A DNA stretch of 48,796 bases from Chromobacterium aquaticum (GTDB lineage: Bacteria; Pseudomonadota; Gammaproteobacteria; Burkholderiales; Chromobacteriaceae). Below the pieces are notes generated by a model. The model was given only the letters and a program-made list of their open reading frames with translations. It did no database searches and was not told the DNA's origin. Below, piece after piece: positions 38,061 to 46,109 of this stretch. Both the position numbers and the translations under genes were made by a program. Within the stretch, counting starts at the first letter, position 1, and each line of letters begins with the position of its first letter. The DNA lies in contig NZ_JAJOHW010000097.1 in the NCBI RefSeq assembly GCF_021129195.1, forward strand, positions 1-48,796, read 5' to 3'.

Positions 38061-39524
38061 TTACTTGCCTTTGCACTGGGTGTGCATTTCGGCGGAGCCA
38101 AGCACGCGCCAAGTACCCCATTGGCCATCAGAACCCGGTTCCTTACCCTGAGTCCACCAGCCATTCATCCATTCCTTACCGTTGTGGCTGACCTTGGTGC
38201 ATTCCTTGTCATAGATCTTCTTGGCATCCCAAGCCCCTTCCACCGGCGGCGTGCCGCCGTTGTCATTGGCCTTGACCGTCAGCACATGGGTGGCATTCTT
38301 GCTGCCCAGCGCATTGCTGGCGGTGGCCTTGAAGGTGTACACGGTGTTCTTGCTCACCTTGGGCGCCGCGAAGTTGAGGGTGGCGGTATTCAATGCCAGG
38401 CCATCGATCTTGGGCGACACCGTCCACAGATAGCTCAGATTGGTGCCGGCGGCAGCGCTGGCACGCAAGCTCACGGCTTCGCCCGCCTTGGCTTCGGTCT
38501 TGCCGCTGATGCTCACCACGCCCGGCGCGATGTCGTCCACCGGCGGCTTGCCGCCTTCGTCGTGCTGGTCAATCGCGAAGCTCACTTGCTTGTTGCGGCC
38601 GAATACCTGGTTTTCGGTGGCGCTGAATTGCGGTGTGATGTCCGAGCCGATCAGCTTGCCCACCTTGACCACGCTGGAACTTTGGTTAGTCTTGCTTGCC
38701 AAGGCGTGCATCCATTGCTCCGGCTTTTCCTGGCCGGCCTTCACCACGATGCTGTGCTTTTCCAGGTCGCCGCCACGCACTTTGTCAAACACGCGCAGAG
38801 TCATCGTCACGCCGGTCTTGACCTGGCCGCCTTCCAGCGCGCCGCTGGCTTTCCATTCGATATTGTTGGCCACCACGTCCACGTCGGAGCAGGCGTAAAA
38901 GGCTTCCGCATTGTCGCTGGGATCACGCTGCCAAACGCTGTACACCACGCGCTTGCCGGTCAGATGCGCCGGAATTTTCACATCCAACTTGGTAATGCTG
39001 TTGTTGGGCGGAAGCGGCAGCGGACCGCTATTACCAATTTCTTCCAGGTCGTCCCAGCGCAGGCCCTTCTTCGGGTCATAGCTGTCCTTGCTGATATAGG
39101 TCTTGAAGTAGCTGGAGACATGGCCGGCGGTTTGCTTGTATTCGAATACCGCCTTGCCCTGAGCATCCGGGGTCACCGTGGTGACGCGCCCCTTGAAATC
39201 AGCCGCGTCCAGCGCTTTCCAGTCTTCCTTGCCGCCAGCGCACAGCAGGCCGTCCTTGACCTTGTCTTTGTGATTGCTCTTCACGCCGCCCTGCACATTG
39301 GACATCCAGCTGCTGCTTTGCGATGCGATCTTGCCGCAGCTGGCATAAGTCGGGTTGTTCCACGGGGTATCGAAGGTGGCGCAGGCGTATTCGCGGCTGG
39401 GCGGGTTCACCATGGAGCCATGGGCGGAAGCAGTGGCCGGGGCAAGCACCATCAGGGAAGCGGCGATCTGGCTCAGGGCCAATACCGGCAGCACGATTTT
39501 TCCGGTTTTGCGAGATGCGGTCAT
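38061..39524 (-). CDS. Chitin-active lytic polysaccharide monooxygenase 1 (AA10, GbpA-like)
   Basis: This is a 487-residue secreted copper enzyme that oxidatively cuts chitin. The signal peptide (1-34) ends so that His35 becomes the N-terminus (HGSMVNPPSREYAC), the first residue of the copper histidine brace. The second His is in QTAGHVSSYFKTYISK. The AA10 domain (about 35-215) is followed by a GbpA-type domain 2 (about 225-315). A PKD/Ig-like domain follows (SYLWTVSPKIDG, about 330-425), and a C-terminal CBM5/12-type domain (WDAKKIYDKEC..., about 435-487) ends the protein. The architecture suits a chitin colonisation factor. It is a paralogue of the next gene. Confidence 0.93.
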   Translation of the reverse strand: MTASRKTGKIVLPVLALSQIAASLMVLAPATASAHGSMVNPPSREYACATFDTPWNNPTYASCGKIASQSSSWMSNVQGGVKSNHKDKVKDGLLCAGGKEDWKALDAADFKGRVTTVTPDAQGKAVFEYKQTAGHVSSYFKTYISKDSYDPKKGLRWDDLEEIGNSGPLPLPPNNSITKLDVKIPAHLTGKRVVYSVWQRDPSDNAEAFYACSDVDVVANNIEWKASGALEGGQVKTGVTMTLRVFDKVRGGDLEKHSIVVKAGQEKPEQWMHALASKTNQSSSVVKVGKLIGSDITPQFSATENQVFGRNKQVSFAIDQHDEGGKPPVDDIAPGVVSISGKTEAKAGEAVSLRASAAAGTNLSYLWTVSPKIDGLALNTATLNFAAPKVSKNTVYTFKATASNALGSKNATHVLTVKANDNGGTPPVEGAWDAKKIYDKECTKVSHNGKEWMNGWWTQGKEPGSDGQWGTWRVLGSAEMHTQCKGK

Positions 39525-39597
39525 AGTTCTAAAAACCTCGGTCTAAGGGTTAAGTTGCCGCTCATTCCCAAGCCGCAGCGGCTGGTGAACGACTTGC

Positions 39598-39648
39598 CCG
39601 CATTGTTCCAAACCCTGGCCAGACACCCAATCATTCTCAAAGAAAGCT
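39598..39648 (-). promoter_or_regulatory. Conserved upstream block of LPMO 1
   Basis: The minus strand shows TTTGAGAATGATTGGG, then GGTTTGGAACAATGCGG, 74 bp or more before the start. The same two motifs with nearly the same spacing occur before LPMO 2 (41481-41532). It probably includes the promoter or the site of a common regulator. Confidence 0.55.
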
Positions 39649-39687
39649 GAAAAGCATTCATTACACATAAAAATCAGACATTCACGC

Positions 39688-39720
39688 AAAAAGCCCGGCA
39701 AGCGCATGCTTGCCGGGCTT
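39688..39720 (-). terminator. Intrinsic terminator of LPMO 2
   Basis: A 13-bp perfect stem AAGCCCGGCAAGC/GCTTGCCGGGCTT with a GCAT loop has a U5 tract on the minus strand. It lies about 210 bp beyond the LPMO 2 stop. The sequence between (39721-39929) shows no gene. Confidence 0.8.
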
Positions 39721-39929
39721 GGTTCCAAAAACGCGTTATGCGATCACGCGGACTAGGCAAAACAAGAGGAAGACGACAGCAAAACGCAATGCGCAGCCGC
39801 TACATCAGCGTTTCAAGCGCGAACACACCGCCCTGCTTGCATCGCGCAGTCATCGTAGGCAGGCGCTAGGCCGGAATGCCGCCGTGCGCGTCAGCAGCAG
39901 TCAGCGGAGCGCGGACGAATATGCCGGCC

Positions 39930-41411
39930 TTACTTGCCCTTGCACTCGCTATGCATATTGCTCGACCCCACAATACGCCACGCCCCCCATGCGCCGTCCG
40001 AGCCAGGCTCCAGACCTCGAATCCACCAGCCGTTCATCCATTGCTTGCCCTTGTGGCTCACCTTGGTGCACTTCTTGTCATAGGTTTTCTGGGCATCCCA
40101 GTTGCCCTCTGCGGGCGGCGGCGTGCCGCCCGCCTTGACCTTCAGCTTATGGGTGGCGTTATTGCTGCCCAAGGCATTGCTGACCGTGACTTTGAAGGTG
40201 TAATCGGTATCCTGCTTCAAGGCGGGAGCCTTGAAGTTGAGGGTGGCGGTGTTCAAGTTCAGCCCAGAGAGGCTGGGCGACACCGTCCACAAGTATTTCA
40301 GATTACTGCCGACGGCGGCCTGGGCCGACAGGCTGACATTGGCGCCGCTGTCTGCGCTGGCCGGACCGCTGACCGTGACCTTGCCCGGCGCGATTTCATC
40401 CGGCGGCTTGGTGCCGCCATCCTCGTGCTCCAGCACAAAGCTGTATTCCTTGCCCAAACCGAATACCGTGTTGGCGGTGGCATCTTGCACCGGCACTACT
40501 TTACCGTTCTGCAACTGGCCGATTTTGACCAAGCGGGATATGGCGTTGGCTTCGACAGCCAATGCATAGGCCCATGCTTGCGGCGAAGTCTGATCAGCCG
40601 CTACCGTGATGGTGTGCTTTTCAAGATCCGTGCCGCGGGCCTTGTCGAAAATACGCAGCGTAATGGTGGAATTGACCTTGGCATCGTGCGGGCTGGCCAG
40701 CAGCGGCCCCAGCGGCTTGAAGTCGACGTTGTCGGCGACGATGTTGACGTCCGAACAGCTGTAGAAGGCCTCGGGACTGTCGCTGCGCTGCCAGACATTG
40801 TAAATCACACGCTTGCCCTGCATGCCGGCGGGGATGGTGACGCTCAGCTTGGTCTTGGATTCCGGCGGCAGCGCGCCGGAATCGCCGATAGGCTGCAAGT
40901 CATCCCAGCGCAGCGGACGGCTGAAGTCGTAGGAGTCCTTGCTGATATAGGATTTGAAATAGGCGGTCGCATGCTTGGCGGTCTGATGATAGGTCATGGT
41001 GTACTTGCCATCCGGACCAGGCTTGATGGTGGTGGCGGGCCAGGCGATAGCACGGCCGTTCTGATCCTTGACCGCATCCAGCCCGGCAAACGTTTTGCCG
41101 TCGCCGCCGGCGCACAGCTTGCCATTGGGCACCACTTGCTGGTGATTGCCTCCGGCATTGCCTTGCCGTACGCCATTCCAGTCATAGATGGCTTGCGGTC
41201 CGCCGTTCAGCTGTTTGACGGCCTGGCAGCCCGCGGTTCTAGGGTTTTCCGGGCTATCCGAGCTCCGGCAGTAATAGATGCGGCTGATAGGCTCTTCCAT
41301 CGAGCCATGGGCGCCGGCGCCGGCCGGAACCAGCAGCATCAGGGAGGCGGCGATCTGGCTCAGGGCCAGCGCGGGCAGGGCGAGCCTGCCGGCCTTGCGG
41401 GGTGCGGACAT
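39930..41411 (-). CDS. Chitin-active lytic polysaccharide monooxygenase 2 (AA10, GbpA-like)
   Basis: This is a 493-residue paralogue of LPMO 1. Its leader is almost the same (LALSQIAASLM) and it has the same mature His35 (HGSMEEPISRIYYC). The second brace His is in QTAKHATAYFKSYISK. Domain order is as in LPMO 1: AA10, GbpA domain 2, PKD-like (KYLWTVSPSLSG) and a C-terminal CBM5/12-like domain (WDAQKTYDKKC). The N-terminal catalytic surface (residues 36-110) is quite different, with extra Cys and a longer loop, so substrate face or regioselectivity may differ. It is downstream of the sensor kinase gene but with its own conserved promoter block. Confidence 0.93.
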   Translation of the reverse strand: MSAPRKAGRLALPALALSQIAASLMLLVPAGAGAHGSMEEPISRIYYCRSSDSPENPRTAGCQAVKQLNGGPQAIYDWNGVRQGNAGGNHQQVVPNGKLCAGGDGKTFAGLDAVKDQNGRAIAWPATTIKPGPDGKYTMTYHQTAKHATAYFKSYISKDSYDFSRPLRWDDLQPIGDSGALPPESKTKLSVTIPAGMQGKRVIYNVWQRSDSPEAFYSCSDVNIVADNVDFKPLGPLLASPHDAKVNSTITLRIFDKARGTDLEKHTITVAADQTSPQAWAYALAVEANAISRLVKIGQLQNGKVVPVQDATANTVFGLGKEYSFVLEHEDGGTKPPDEIAPGKVTVSGPASADSGANVSLSAQAAVGSNLKYLWTVSPSLSGLNLNTATLNFKAPALKQDTDYTFKVTVSNALGSNNATHKLKVKAGGTPPPAEGNWDAQKTYDKKCTKVSHKGKQWMNGWWIRGLEPGSDGAWGAWRIVGSSNMHSECKGK

Positions 41412-41480
41412 AGCATTCCTTGATAAACAGGGGGTGAGGAATATCAGGCCCAGGCGGCGTTTTCACTCCGCCTAGCCTGT

Positions 41481-41532
41481 CCGCATTGTTCCAAACCGGT
41501 TCCGTCTGCCCAATCAATCTCAAAAGAAGCTA
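41481..41532 (-). promoter_or_regulatory. Conserved upstream block of LPMO 2
   Basis: It contains TTTGAGATTGATTGGG and GGTTTGGAACAATGCGG, matching the LPMO 1 upstream block at the same distance (about 70 bp) from the start. It slightly overlaps the end of the sensor kinase gene. Confidence 0.55.
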
Positions 41533-43812
41533 AACAGCGCCCGGGAAAGCGCCTTCCTCATCCTCTTCGTCCTGCTGAAGGCAAGCTGGGTGCCTCAGCC
41601 TTGGCGCTTGCAATTGGAATTCACTGCCCATCCCGCTCTGGGATTTAACCTCGACACGGCCGCCATGCGCTTGCAGCACGGCCTTGACGAAGGGCAGCCC
41701 CAGGCCGACGCCGTCGCGACGCTGTTCGTCCACTTGATAGAACAGCTCGAACAGCCGCGGCAGCGCATGTTCGGGAATGCCTATGCCTTGGTCTATCACG
41801 CAGATGCCGGCCAACTCGCCCCAGCACGCCAGCCGCACCGTGACCTCGCTGCCCGGCGGCGAGTATTTGATGGCGTTGTCCAGCACATTGACCACCGCGC
41901 GCAGCAGCATGTCGTAATGGCCGTTCACCCACAGCGGCTCCGCCGCGTCCGGGCCATGCACGGCGATGCGCTGTTGCCCGGCGCCGGCGCGGATCTGGTC
42001 GACGGCCTCTTCAGCCAGGTCCCGCAGCGACACCGGCAGGAAATGTGCCGGATTCAGATGCTCGGCGCGCGACAGCTGCATGAAATCCTGGGCCACGCGC
42101 AGGCTGTAATGGACTTGCCGGCGCAGTTCATCGAGGAATTGATCTTGCCGCGGGCCGTCGCCGCCGCCGCGCTGCTCTATCAGCAGCAGGATGGCGGTGA
42201 GCGGATTGCGCAGGTCGTGCACCATTTGCCGCAGCGCATGGCGGTCGCTGGACGCTGTCTCCTTGACGCTGGGCAGATCGACCAGGCTGATCAGATTGCT
42301 GGCGCGGCCGGCGCACAGCTCCGGGCAGGGGGTGACCAGCAGCATGTGCTCGCCCGGTCCGGCGCGCACTTGCTCGATGCAGATGCCACCGCTGCGCTGC
42401 GCCTTGGCGCGCGCGCCCGCGGTCAGCGCCAGCATCCAGTCCTCGGCCCGCCGCTGTTCACCGTGCTCGCCGAGCAACTTGCGCCCGGCCTGATTGCTGA
42501 GCACGATCTTGCCGTCCTGCTCGAAGAAAATGGGGTAAGGCAGCAGATTGAGCACGCTGGCGTAGGAGTCTTGCCAGGCGCGCATTTGCCGCATCAGGCG
42601 CTCGATTTCGTCGGCGCCGGTCTCCACGCCGCCGCGCAGCGGCAAGGCCATGCCGGCTTCGCGCAGGCTCAACTGCATGGATGCGCTTTCCTGCCGCAGC
42701 AGCGCATGGGTCTTGGCCTGCCAGCGCCAGGCGCAGCCGGCGTAAATCAGCAAGCCGCCAATCAAGGGCGAGCTGACCGGCACCCAGGTATGGGCGTACA
42801 ACAGCAGCAGGATGGACGCCAGCAAGCAGGTGCCCAGCCACAACCAGGCGCGGCCGTGCATGCGCGCCGGCGGCGACAGCAGGCAAACCAGCAGCAGCCC
42901 AAGCATGATGGCCAGATTGATCAGCAGCTTGTACGGGGCGGCCACCATGGACACCGGGCCGTACTCCATCAGGGTCTGGATTTGCAGCGCGATGATCTGG
43001 CTGCGAGTATAGCCTTCGGCCGCCATGGGTTTGTGACTGGCGCGCAGGCTCTTGAACGGGTCCATCGCCAGGTGGCCGACGACGACGATCTTGTTTTCGA
43101 ACGCGGACGGCGGCACGGCGCCGTTCAGCACCGCCAGCATCGAGTACTGCTGCAGGCGGTGCTGGGCCGGCAGCACCAGCAGCCAGCCGTCTTCCTGCGG
43201 CGAGCAGCGCTGCCATAGTGCCGCCAGGCACCAGACTTGGCGCGCCGGCAGCTCATAGTCGGCCACCCGCAACGCTTCCAGCACGATGTTCGGCAACAGT
43301 GCCTTGCCGCGTGGAGCATAGGGCAGGATGCCGGTGGCCACATTGCCATCGCCGATCAGCAGTTCGCGCTGGCCGACACCGGCGGCGGCGGCGGCGATCC
43401 GCGCGGGCGCGTCGCCACCGACATAGGCAGGCGCCGCCACCACCACGCGCCCATGGCGCTTGATCGCGTCCAGCAGTTGTTGCAGATCCCTGTTCGCGGT
43501 CAGATTAAGGCCGAGTACCACGCTATCGGCCTGCCGCAGTTGCTCCAGCAATGCCGCGTAGCTGGCATTGGCGCGCACGCCCTTCTGCCCCAGCACGTCC
43601 AGCGTCGCCTGGTCGATATTGACCAGCACCACATCGTGCTGGTTGTCTTCGGCTTGCTGGCTGGCCAGCAATTCGAAATACAGCCGGTCCAACGAGCGGA
43701 ACAAGGCGTCTTGATTGGGCACGGCGAACACCGCCACCAGCAGCGCGAAACCGATGAAGAACAGCGCGTCTTGCGTGCGCCAGCGGCGGAAAAGCAGGCA
43801 CGACAGCCTCAT
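41530..43812 (-). CDS. CHASE2-domain sensor histidine kinase
   Basis: This is a 760-residue inner-membrane kinase. A first helix (about 12-33) is followed by a periplasmic CHASE2 domain to about 270 (DRLYFELLASQQ, VVLVNIDQATLDVLG, NKIVVVGHLAMDPF). Three membrane helices lie at about 285-370, then a PAS-like segment (LLPYPIFFEQDGKIVLSNQAG). The HisKA domain carries the phospho-His in MVHDLRNPLTAILLL. The ATPase domain has N-box NVLDNAIKYSPP, G1 DQGIGIPEHAL, and GVGLGLPFV. The ATG at 43812 is used; a GTG at 43860 is also possible. It is paired with the response regulator upstream. The signal is unknown. Confidence 0.9.
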   Translation of the reverse strand: MRLSCLLFRRWRTQDALFFIGFALLVAVFAVPNQDALFRSLDRLYFELLASQQAEDNQHDVVLVNIDQATLDVLGQKGVRANASYAALLEQLRQADSVVLGLNLTANRDLQQLLDAIKRHGRVVVAAPAYVGGDAPARIAAAAAGVGQRELLIGDGNVATGILPYAPRGKALLPNIVLEALRVADYELPARQVWCLAALWQRCSPQEDGWLLVLPAQHRLQQYSMLAVLNGAVPPSAFENKIVVVGHLAMDPFKSLRASHKPMAAEGYTRSQIIALQIQTLMEYGPVSMVAAPYKLLINLAIMLGLLLVCLLSPPARMHGRAWLWLGTCLLASILLLLYAHTWVPVSSPLIGGLLIYAGCAWRWQAKTHALLRQESASMQLSLREAGMALPLRGGVETGADEIERLMRQMRAWQDSYASVLNLLPYPIFFEQDGKIVLSNQAGRKLLGEHGEQRRAEDWMLALTAGARAKAQRSGGICIEQVRAGPGEHMLLVTPCPELCAGRASNLISLVDLPSVKETASSDRHALRQMVHDLRNPLTAILLLIEQRGGGDGPRQDQFLDELRRQVHYSLRVAQDFMQLSRAEHLNPAHFLPVSLRDLAEEAVDQIRAGAGQQRIAVHGPDAAEPLWVNGHYDMLLRAVVNVLDNAIKYSPPGSEVTVRLACWGELAGICVIDQGIGIPEHALPRLFELFYQVDEQRRDGVGLGLPFVKAVLQAHGGRVEVKSQSGMGSEFQLQAPRLRHPACLQQDEEDEEGAFPGAV

Positions 43813-43873
43813 TGCCGCGTCATGCTCCGAGAGGAAGCTCCGGTCGACGCCGGTCCGCACGGCCGAACCCGCA

Positions 43874-44557
43874 TCAGACCCGCTCCAGGCGGTAGCCGTA
43901 GTTATATACGGTGGAGATCACGATGCCGTTGCGCGGCCGCAAGCCCAGCGCCGAGCGCAGATTGCTGACATAGGTGGCCAGGCTGGCGTCGTATTTACGG
44001 TCCGCCAGCCCCCAGATGCGCAGGCTGAGAAAGTCCTTGGTCAGGATGCGGCCCAGATTGCGGAACAGCAGCGTGGCCAGCGCGAACTCACGCGCCGGCA
44101 GCATCACTTTTTCACCGTTGAAGCTGACGCTGCGCGCCTCCGGACTGAAGCGGTAGCCGCCGGCCTCAAACTCCGCGTCCGGCTCGCCCAGCCGCTGCTG
44201 CTTGCGGAACTGGGCGGCCAGGCGCGCCAGCAATTCGCGCTCGCGAATCGGCTTTTGCAGATAGTCGTCGGCGCCACGCTCCAAGGCCTGCACAATGTCC
44301 TCTTCGTCGTCGCGCTGGGTCACCATCAGGATGGGCAGGCCCGACGGCAACTTGGCGCGCGCCCATTTGAGCACGTCTATGCCGCTGCGGCCGGGAACCT
44401 CCCAGTCCAGCAGCATCGCATTGCAGTTCTGTTCCTGGAAACGGGCGACGAAATGGTCGCCATTGCCGCAGGCGATGGCTTGATGGCCATGCTGTTCCAG
44501 CAGCTCGACGACGCGGGCCACTTGCAGCGGACAGTCTTCTAAAATTGCAACAATCAT
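43874..44557 (-). CDS. OmpR-family response regulator
   Basis: This is a 227-residue regulator. The receiver domain (1-115) has the acidic pair Glu7/Asp8, the phospho-acceptor Asp51 in MLLDWEVPG, and the conserved Lys in YLQKPI. The C-terminal winged helix (about 130-227) shows the OmpR pattern ending in STVYNYGYRLERV. It is encoded 61 bp before the CHASE2 kinase, so the two form one operon. A TAGGA-N4-TCCTA dyad lies 156 bp or more upstream of the start. Targets are unknown, but the neighbours are the LPMOs and the secretin operon. Confidence 0.93.
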   Translation of the reverse strand: MIVAILEDCPLQVARVVELLEQHGHQAIACGNGDHFVARFQEQNCNAMLLDWEVPGRSGIDVLKWARAKLPSGLPILMVTQRDDEEDIVQALERGADDYLQKPIRERELLARLAAQFRKQQRLGEPDAEFEAGGYRFSPEARSVSFNGEKVMLPAREFALATLLFRNLGRILTKDFLSLRIWGLADRKYDASLATYVSNLRSALGLRPRNGIVISTVYNYGYRLERV

Positions 44558-44713
44558 CGTATTCGGGTGCCCTTGAGGGCGGCCTTACGCGGCCGGGATC
44601 CTGGCCAGGCCGGTCCCCTTATGCCGCCTGCCCTTTGACGGTTAAGCGCCGCCGGACAACCGCCGTGAGTCGAAAACGAGGACGATTTTTCCGTAACGAT
44701 GCCCGGGGGGATA

Positions 44714-44727
44714 TAGGATGAGTCCTA
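44714..44727 (-). promoter_or_regulatory. TAGGA-N4-TCCTA dyad upstream of the two-component operon
   Basis: This is TAGGATGAGTCCTA, extended by A and T to a 16-bp dyad (44713-44728). It lies in the AT-rich gap before the response-regulator gene. It shares its arms and spacing with the fimbrial-promoter site at 36553-36566. Confidence 0.5.
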
Positions 44728-44819
44728 TTTATTCCATGAAAATGTTCAGTTTTAGTAGTGATTTGGTTTAAATCAATAAATTACAAATATCATTGACATA
44801 AATGATGAATGCCGTCCCG

Positions 44820-45278
44820 TCAGCGCGTGCTTCTCGCCAGAAAAACCCACTCCTGATAACTGGCCTTGTCGGCGAAATCGCCCAATTCGGCGGCAAAGCC
44901 GCGCCGCTTCAGCGGACTGCCCTCCACCAAGCTGAACACGCCGACGATGCCGCCATCGGCGCCCTTGACCAGGCCCCATTCCGGCTTGCCGCTCATCGGG
45001 TCGGCATACAGCCGGCGCAGATGGCGGCGGGTGAAGGACACTCTATCGTCCTTGAGCAGGACCTCCAGGGTCTTGGGATAGGCCGGCGCCGTGCCGCTGC
45101 GGTGATAGGATTCGATCGCGCGCTGCAATTGCAGGCCGATATGCAGCAGCTGCGCCTCTTTCTCGCGCTGCAGCTGGCGGGCCCAGGCGCCGGCCGCCGC
45201 GCTGAGGGCGACGCCGATGGCCAATACCAGCATCAGCACGCCCAGATAAGCCAGCCCGCGCTGCTTACCAGCTGCCAT
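44820..45278 (-). CDS. Pseudopilin-like protein without the canonical Glu5
   Basis: This is a 152-residue protein with a type IV pilin-like N-terminus. It has a short basic leader (MAAGKQRG), a hydrophobic helix (LAYLGVLMLVLAIGVALS) and then an amphipathic helix (QREKEAQLLHIGLQLQRAIESYH). The usual GFTLIE box is replaced by RGLAYLGVLM, so Glu5 is missing, as in GspK-type tip pseudopilins. The soluble part includes YPKTLEVLLKD and LYADPMSGKPEWGLV, like GspG-family domains. It starts inside the previous gene (14-bp overlap). It is the last gene of the secretin operon. Confidence 0.75.
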   Translation of the reverse strand: MAAGKQRGLAYLGVLMLVLAIGVALSAAAGAWARQLQREKEAQLLHIGLQLQRAIESYHRSGTAPAYPKTLEVLLKDDRVSFTRRHLRRLYADPMSGKPEWGLVKGADGGIVGVFSLVEGSPLKRRGFAAELGDFADKASYQEWVFLARSTR

Positions 45279-45651
45279 AGTCACTGCCGTCCAGGCCGGC
45301 GCCCTTGGCGCCGCTGCTGACTTCGCCGATGCCGCCGTCTTCCGCCGGCCGGGTTTGCCAGCCGTCGCGCTGGCCCAAGATAGGGTCCAGCGGCAATTCG
45401 CGCAGGTAGCGGTTGCTCACCAGGTCCTGCAAGGCGGAAGGATTGGCGCCGTGGTCGGCGCGGTAATCGTCCATGGCCTGGCGCAGCACCGCCAGATTGT
45501 GGCGCAGCACGGTTTCGCGCGCGCGGTCGTTGTTCTTGAAATAACTGGGGCTGACCAAGGCCATCAGCGCGCCGATGATGCTCATCACCACCAATAGTTC
45601 GATCAGGGTGAAGCCGCGCGCCGGCCTACCATTGTTGATAGGGAATGCCAT
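45265..45651 (-). CDS. GspG-like pseudopilin 2
   Basis: This is a 128-residue prepilin. It has the leader MAFPINNGRPARG, the peptidase and methylation site G^FTLIE, then LLVVMSIIGALMALVSPSYF. The globular part contains NPSALQDLVSNRYLRELPLDPILG, typical of GspG-type pseudopilins, and ends GSDYGSW. The start at 45651 overlaps the previous gene by 26 bp, and the end overlaps the next by 14 bp. It needs a prepilin peptidase, which is not encoded here. Confidence 0.88.
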   Translation of the reverse strand: MAFPINNGRPARGFTLIELLVVMSIIGALMALVSPSYFKNNDRARETVLRHNLAVLRQAMDDYRADHGANPSALQDLVSNRYLRELPLDPILGQRDGWQTRPAEDGGIGEVSSGAKGAGLDGSDYGSW

Positions 45652-46102
45652 TGATGCCCTTTCCGCCGCTCTTGGAACGGATGTCATAGACGTCGCGACC
45701 GGCGGAAAACGCCTCCACCGAGCTGTCGTAACTGCGCGTGTCCCAACTCTCGGCCGGGTTTTGCCCCTCGCAGCGCTCGCACATCGGGTCCGCCGGTAGC
45801 CGGCGCAGGAAGTAAAGCTTGCCGCCATTGGGATCGCTGCTATCCACCACCCCCTCGACCAGGCTGGCGAGGCTGGGCGGATAGCCGCTCTGCTCCGGCG
45901 ACACCGTGATTTTCTTGTCCGTCACCGCCTGCCGATAGGCGTCGATGGCGTCGCGGATCTGCCGCAGGCTGTGCCGCAGTTCGCTCTCCTGAGCGCGCCG
46001 CCTGGCCAGATCGGCCAGCGGCAGGCTGGCGCTGAGCAGCAGCGCCAGCAGGGTCAGCGCGGCCATCAGTTCGATCAGGGTGAAGCCGGATTGAGACTTC
46101 AT
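45626..46102 (-). CDS. GspG-like pseudopilin 1
   Basis: This is a 158-residue prepilin with the leader MKSQSG and the cleavage site G^FTLIELMAALTLLALLLSAS. The GspG-like globular part includes YPPSLASLVEG, YFLRRLPADPMCERCEG and YDIRSKSGGKGINGIPYQQW. The ATG at 46102 has GAGG 5 bp before it. The gene follows the secretin with a 7-bp gap, and it overlaps pseudopilin 2. A Cys pair (CERC) in the exposed region is unusual for GspG. Confidence 0.9.
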   Translation of the reverse strand: MKSQSGFTLIELMAALTLLALLLSASLPLADLARRRAQESELRHSLRQIRDAIDAYRQAVTDKKITVSPEQSGYPPSLASLVEGVVDSSDPNGGKLYFLRRLPADPMCERCEGQNPAESWDTRSYDSSVEAFSAGRDVYDIRSKSGGKGINGIPYQQW

Positions 46103-46109
46103 ATCCACC

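Noticed and set aside
43813..43860. GTG start of the sensor kinase at 43860
   Set aside because: It is possible, but the extra 16 residues (RTGVDRSFLSEHDAA) are polar and lack family support. The ATG at 43812 directly precedes the first membrane segment.
45265..45828. Longer start for pseudopilin 2
   Set aside because: The first 59 codons overlap pseudopilin 1 in another frame and have no prepilin features. The prepilin leader begins at the ATG at 45651.
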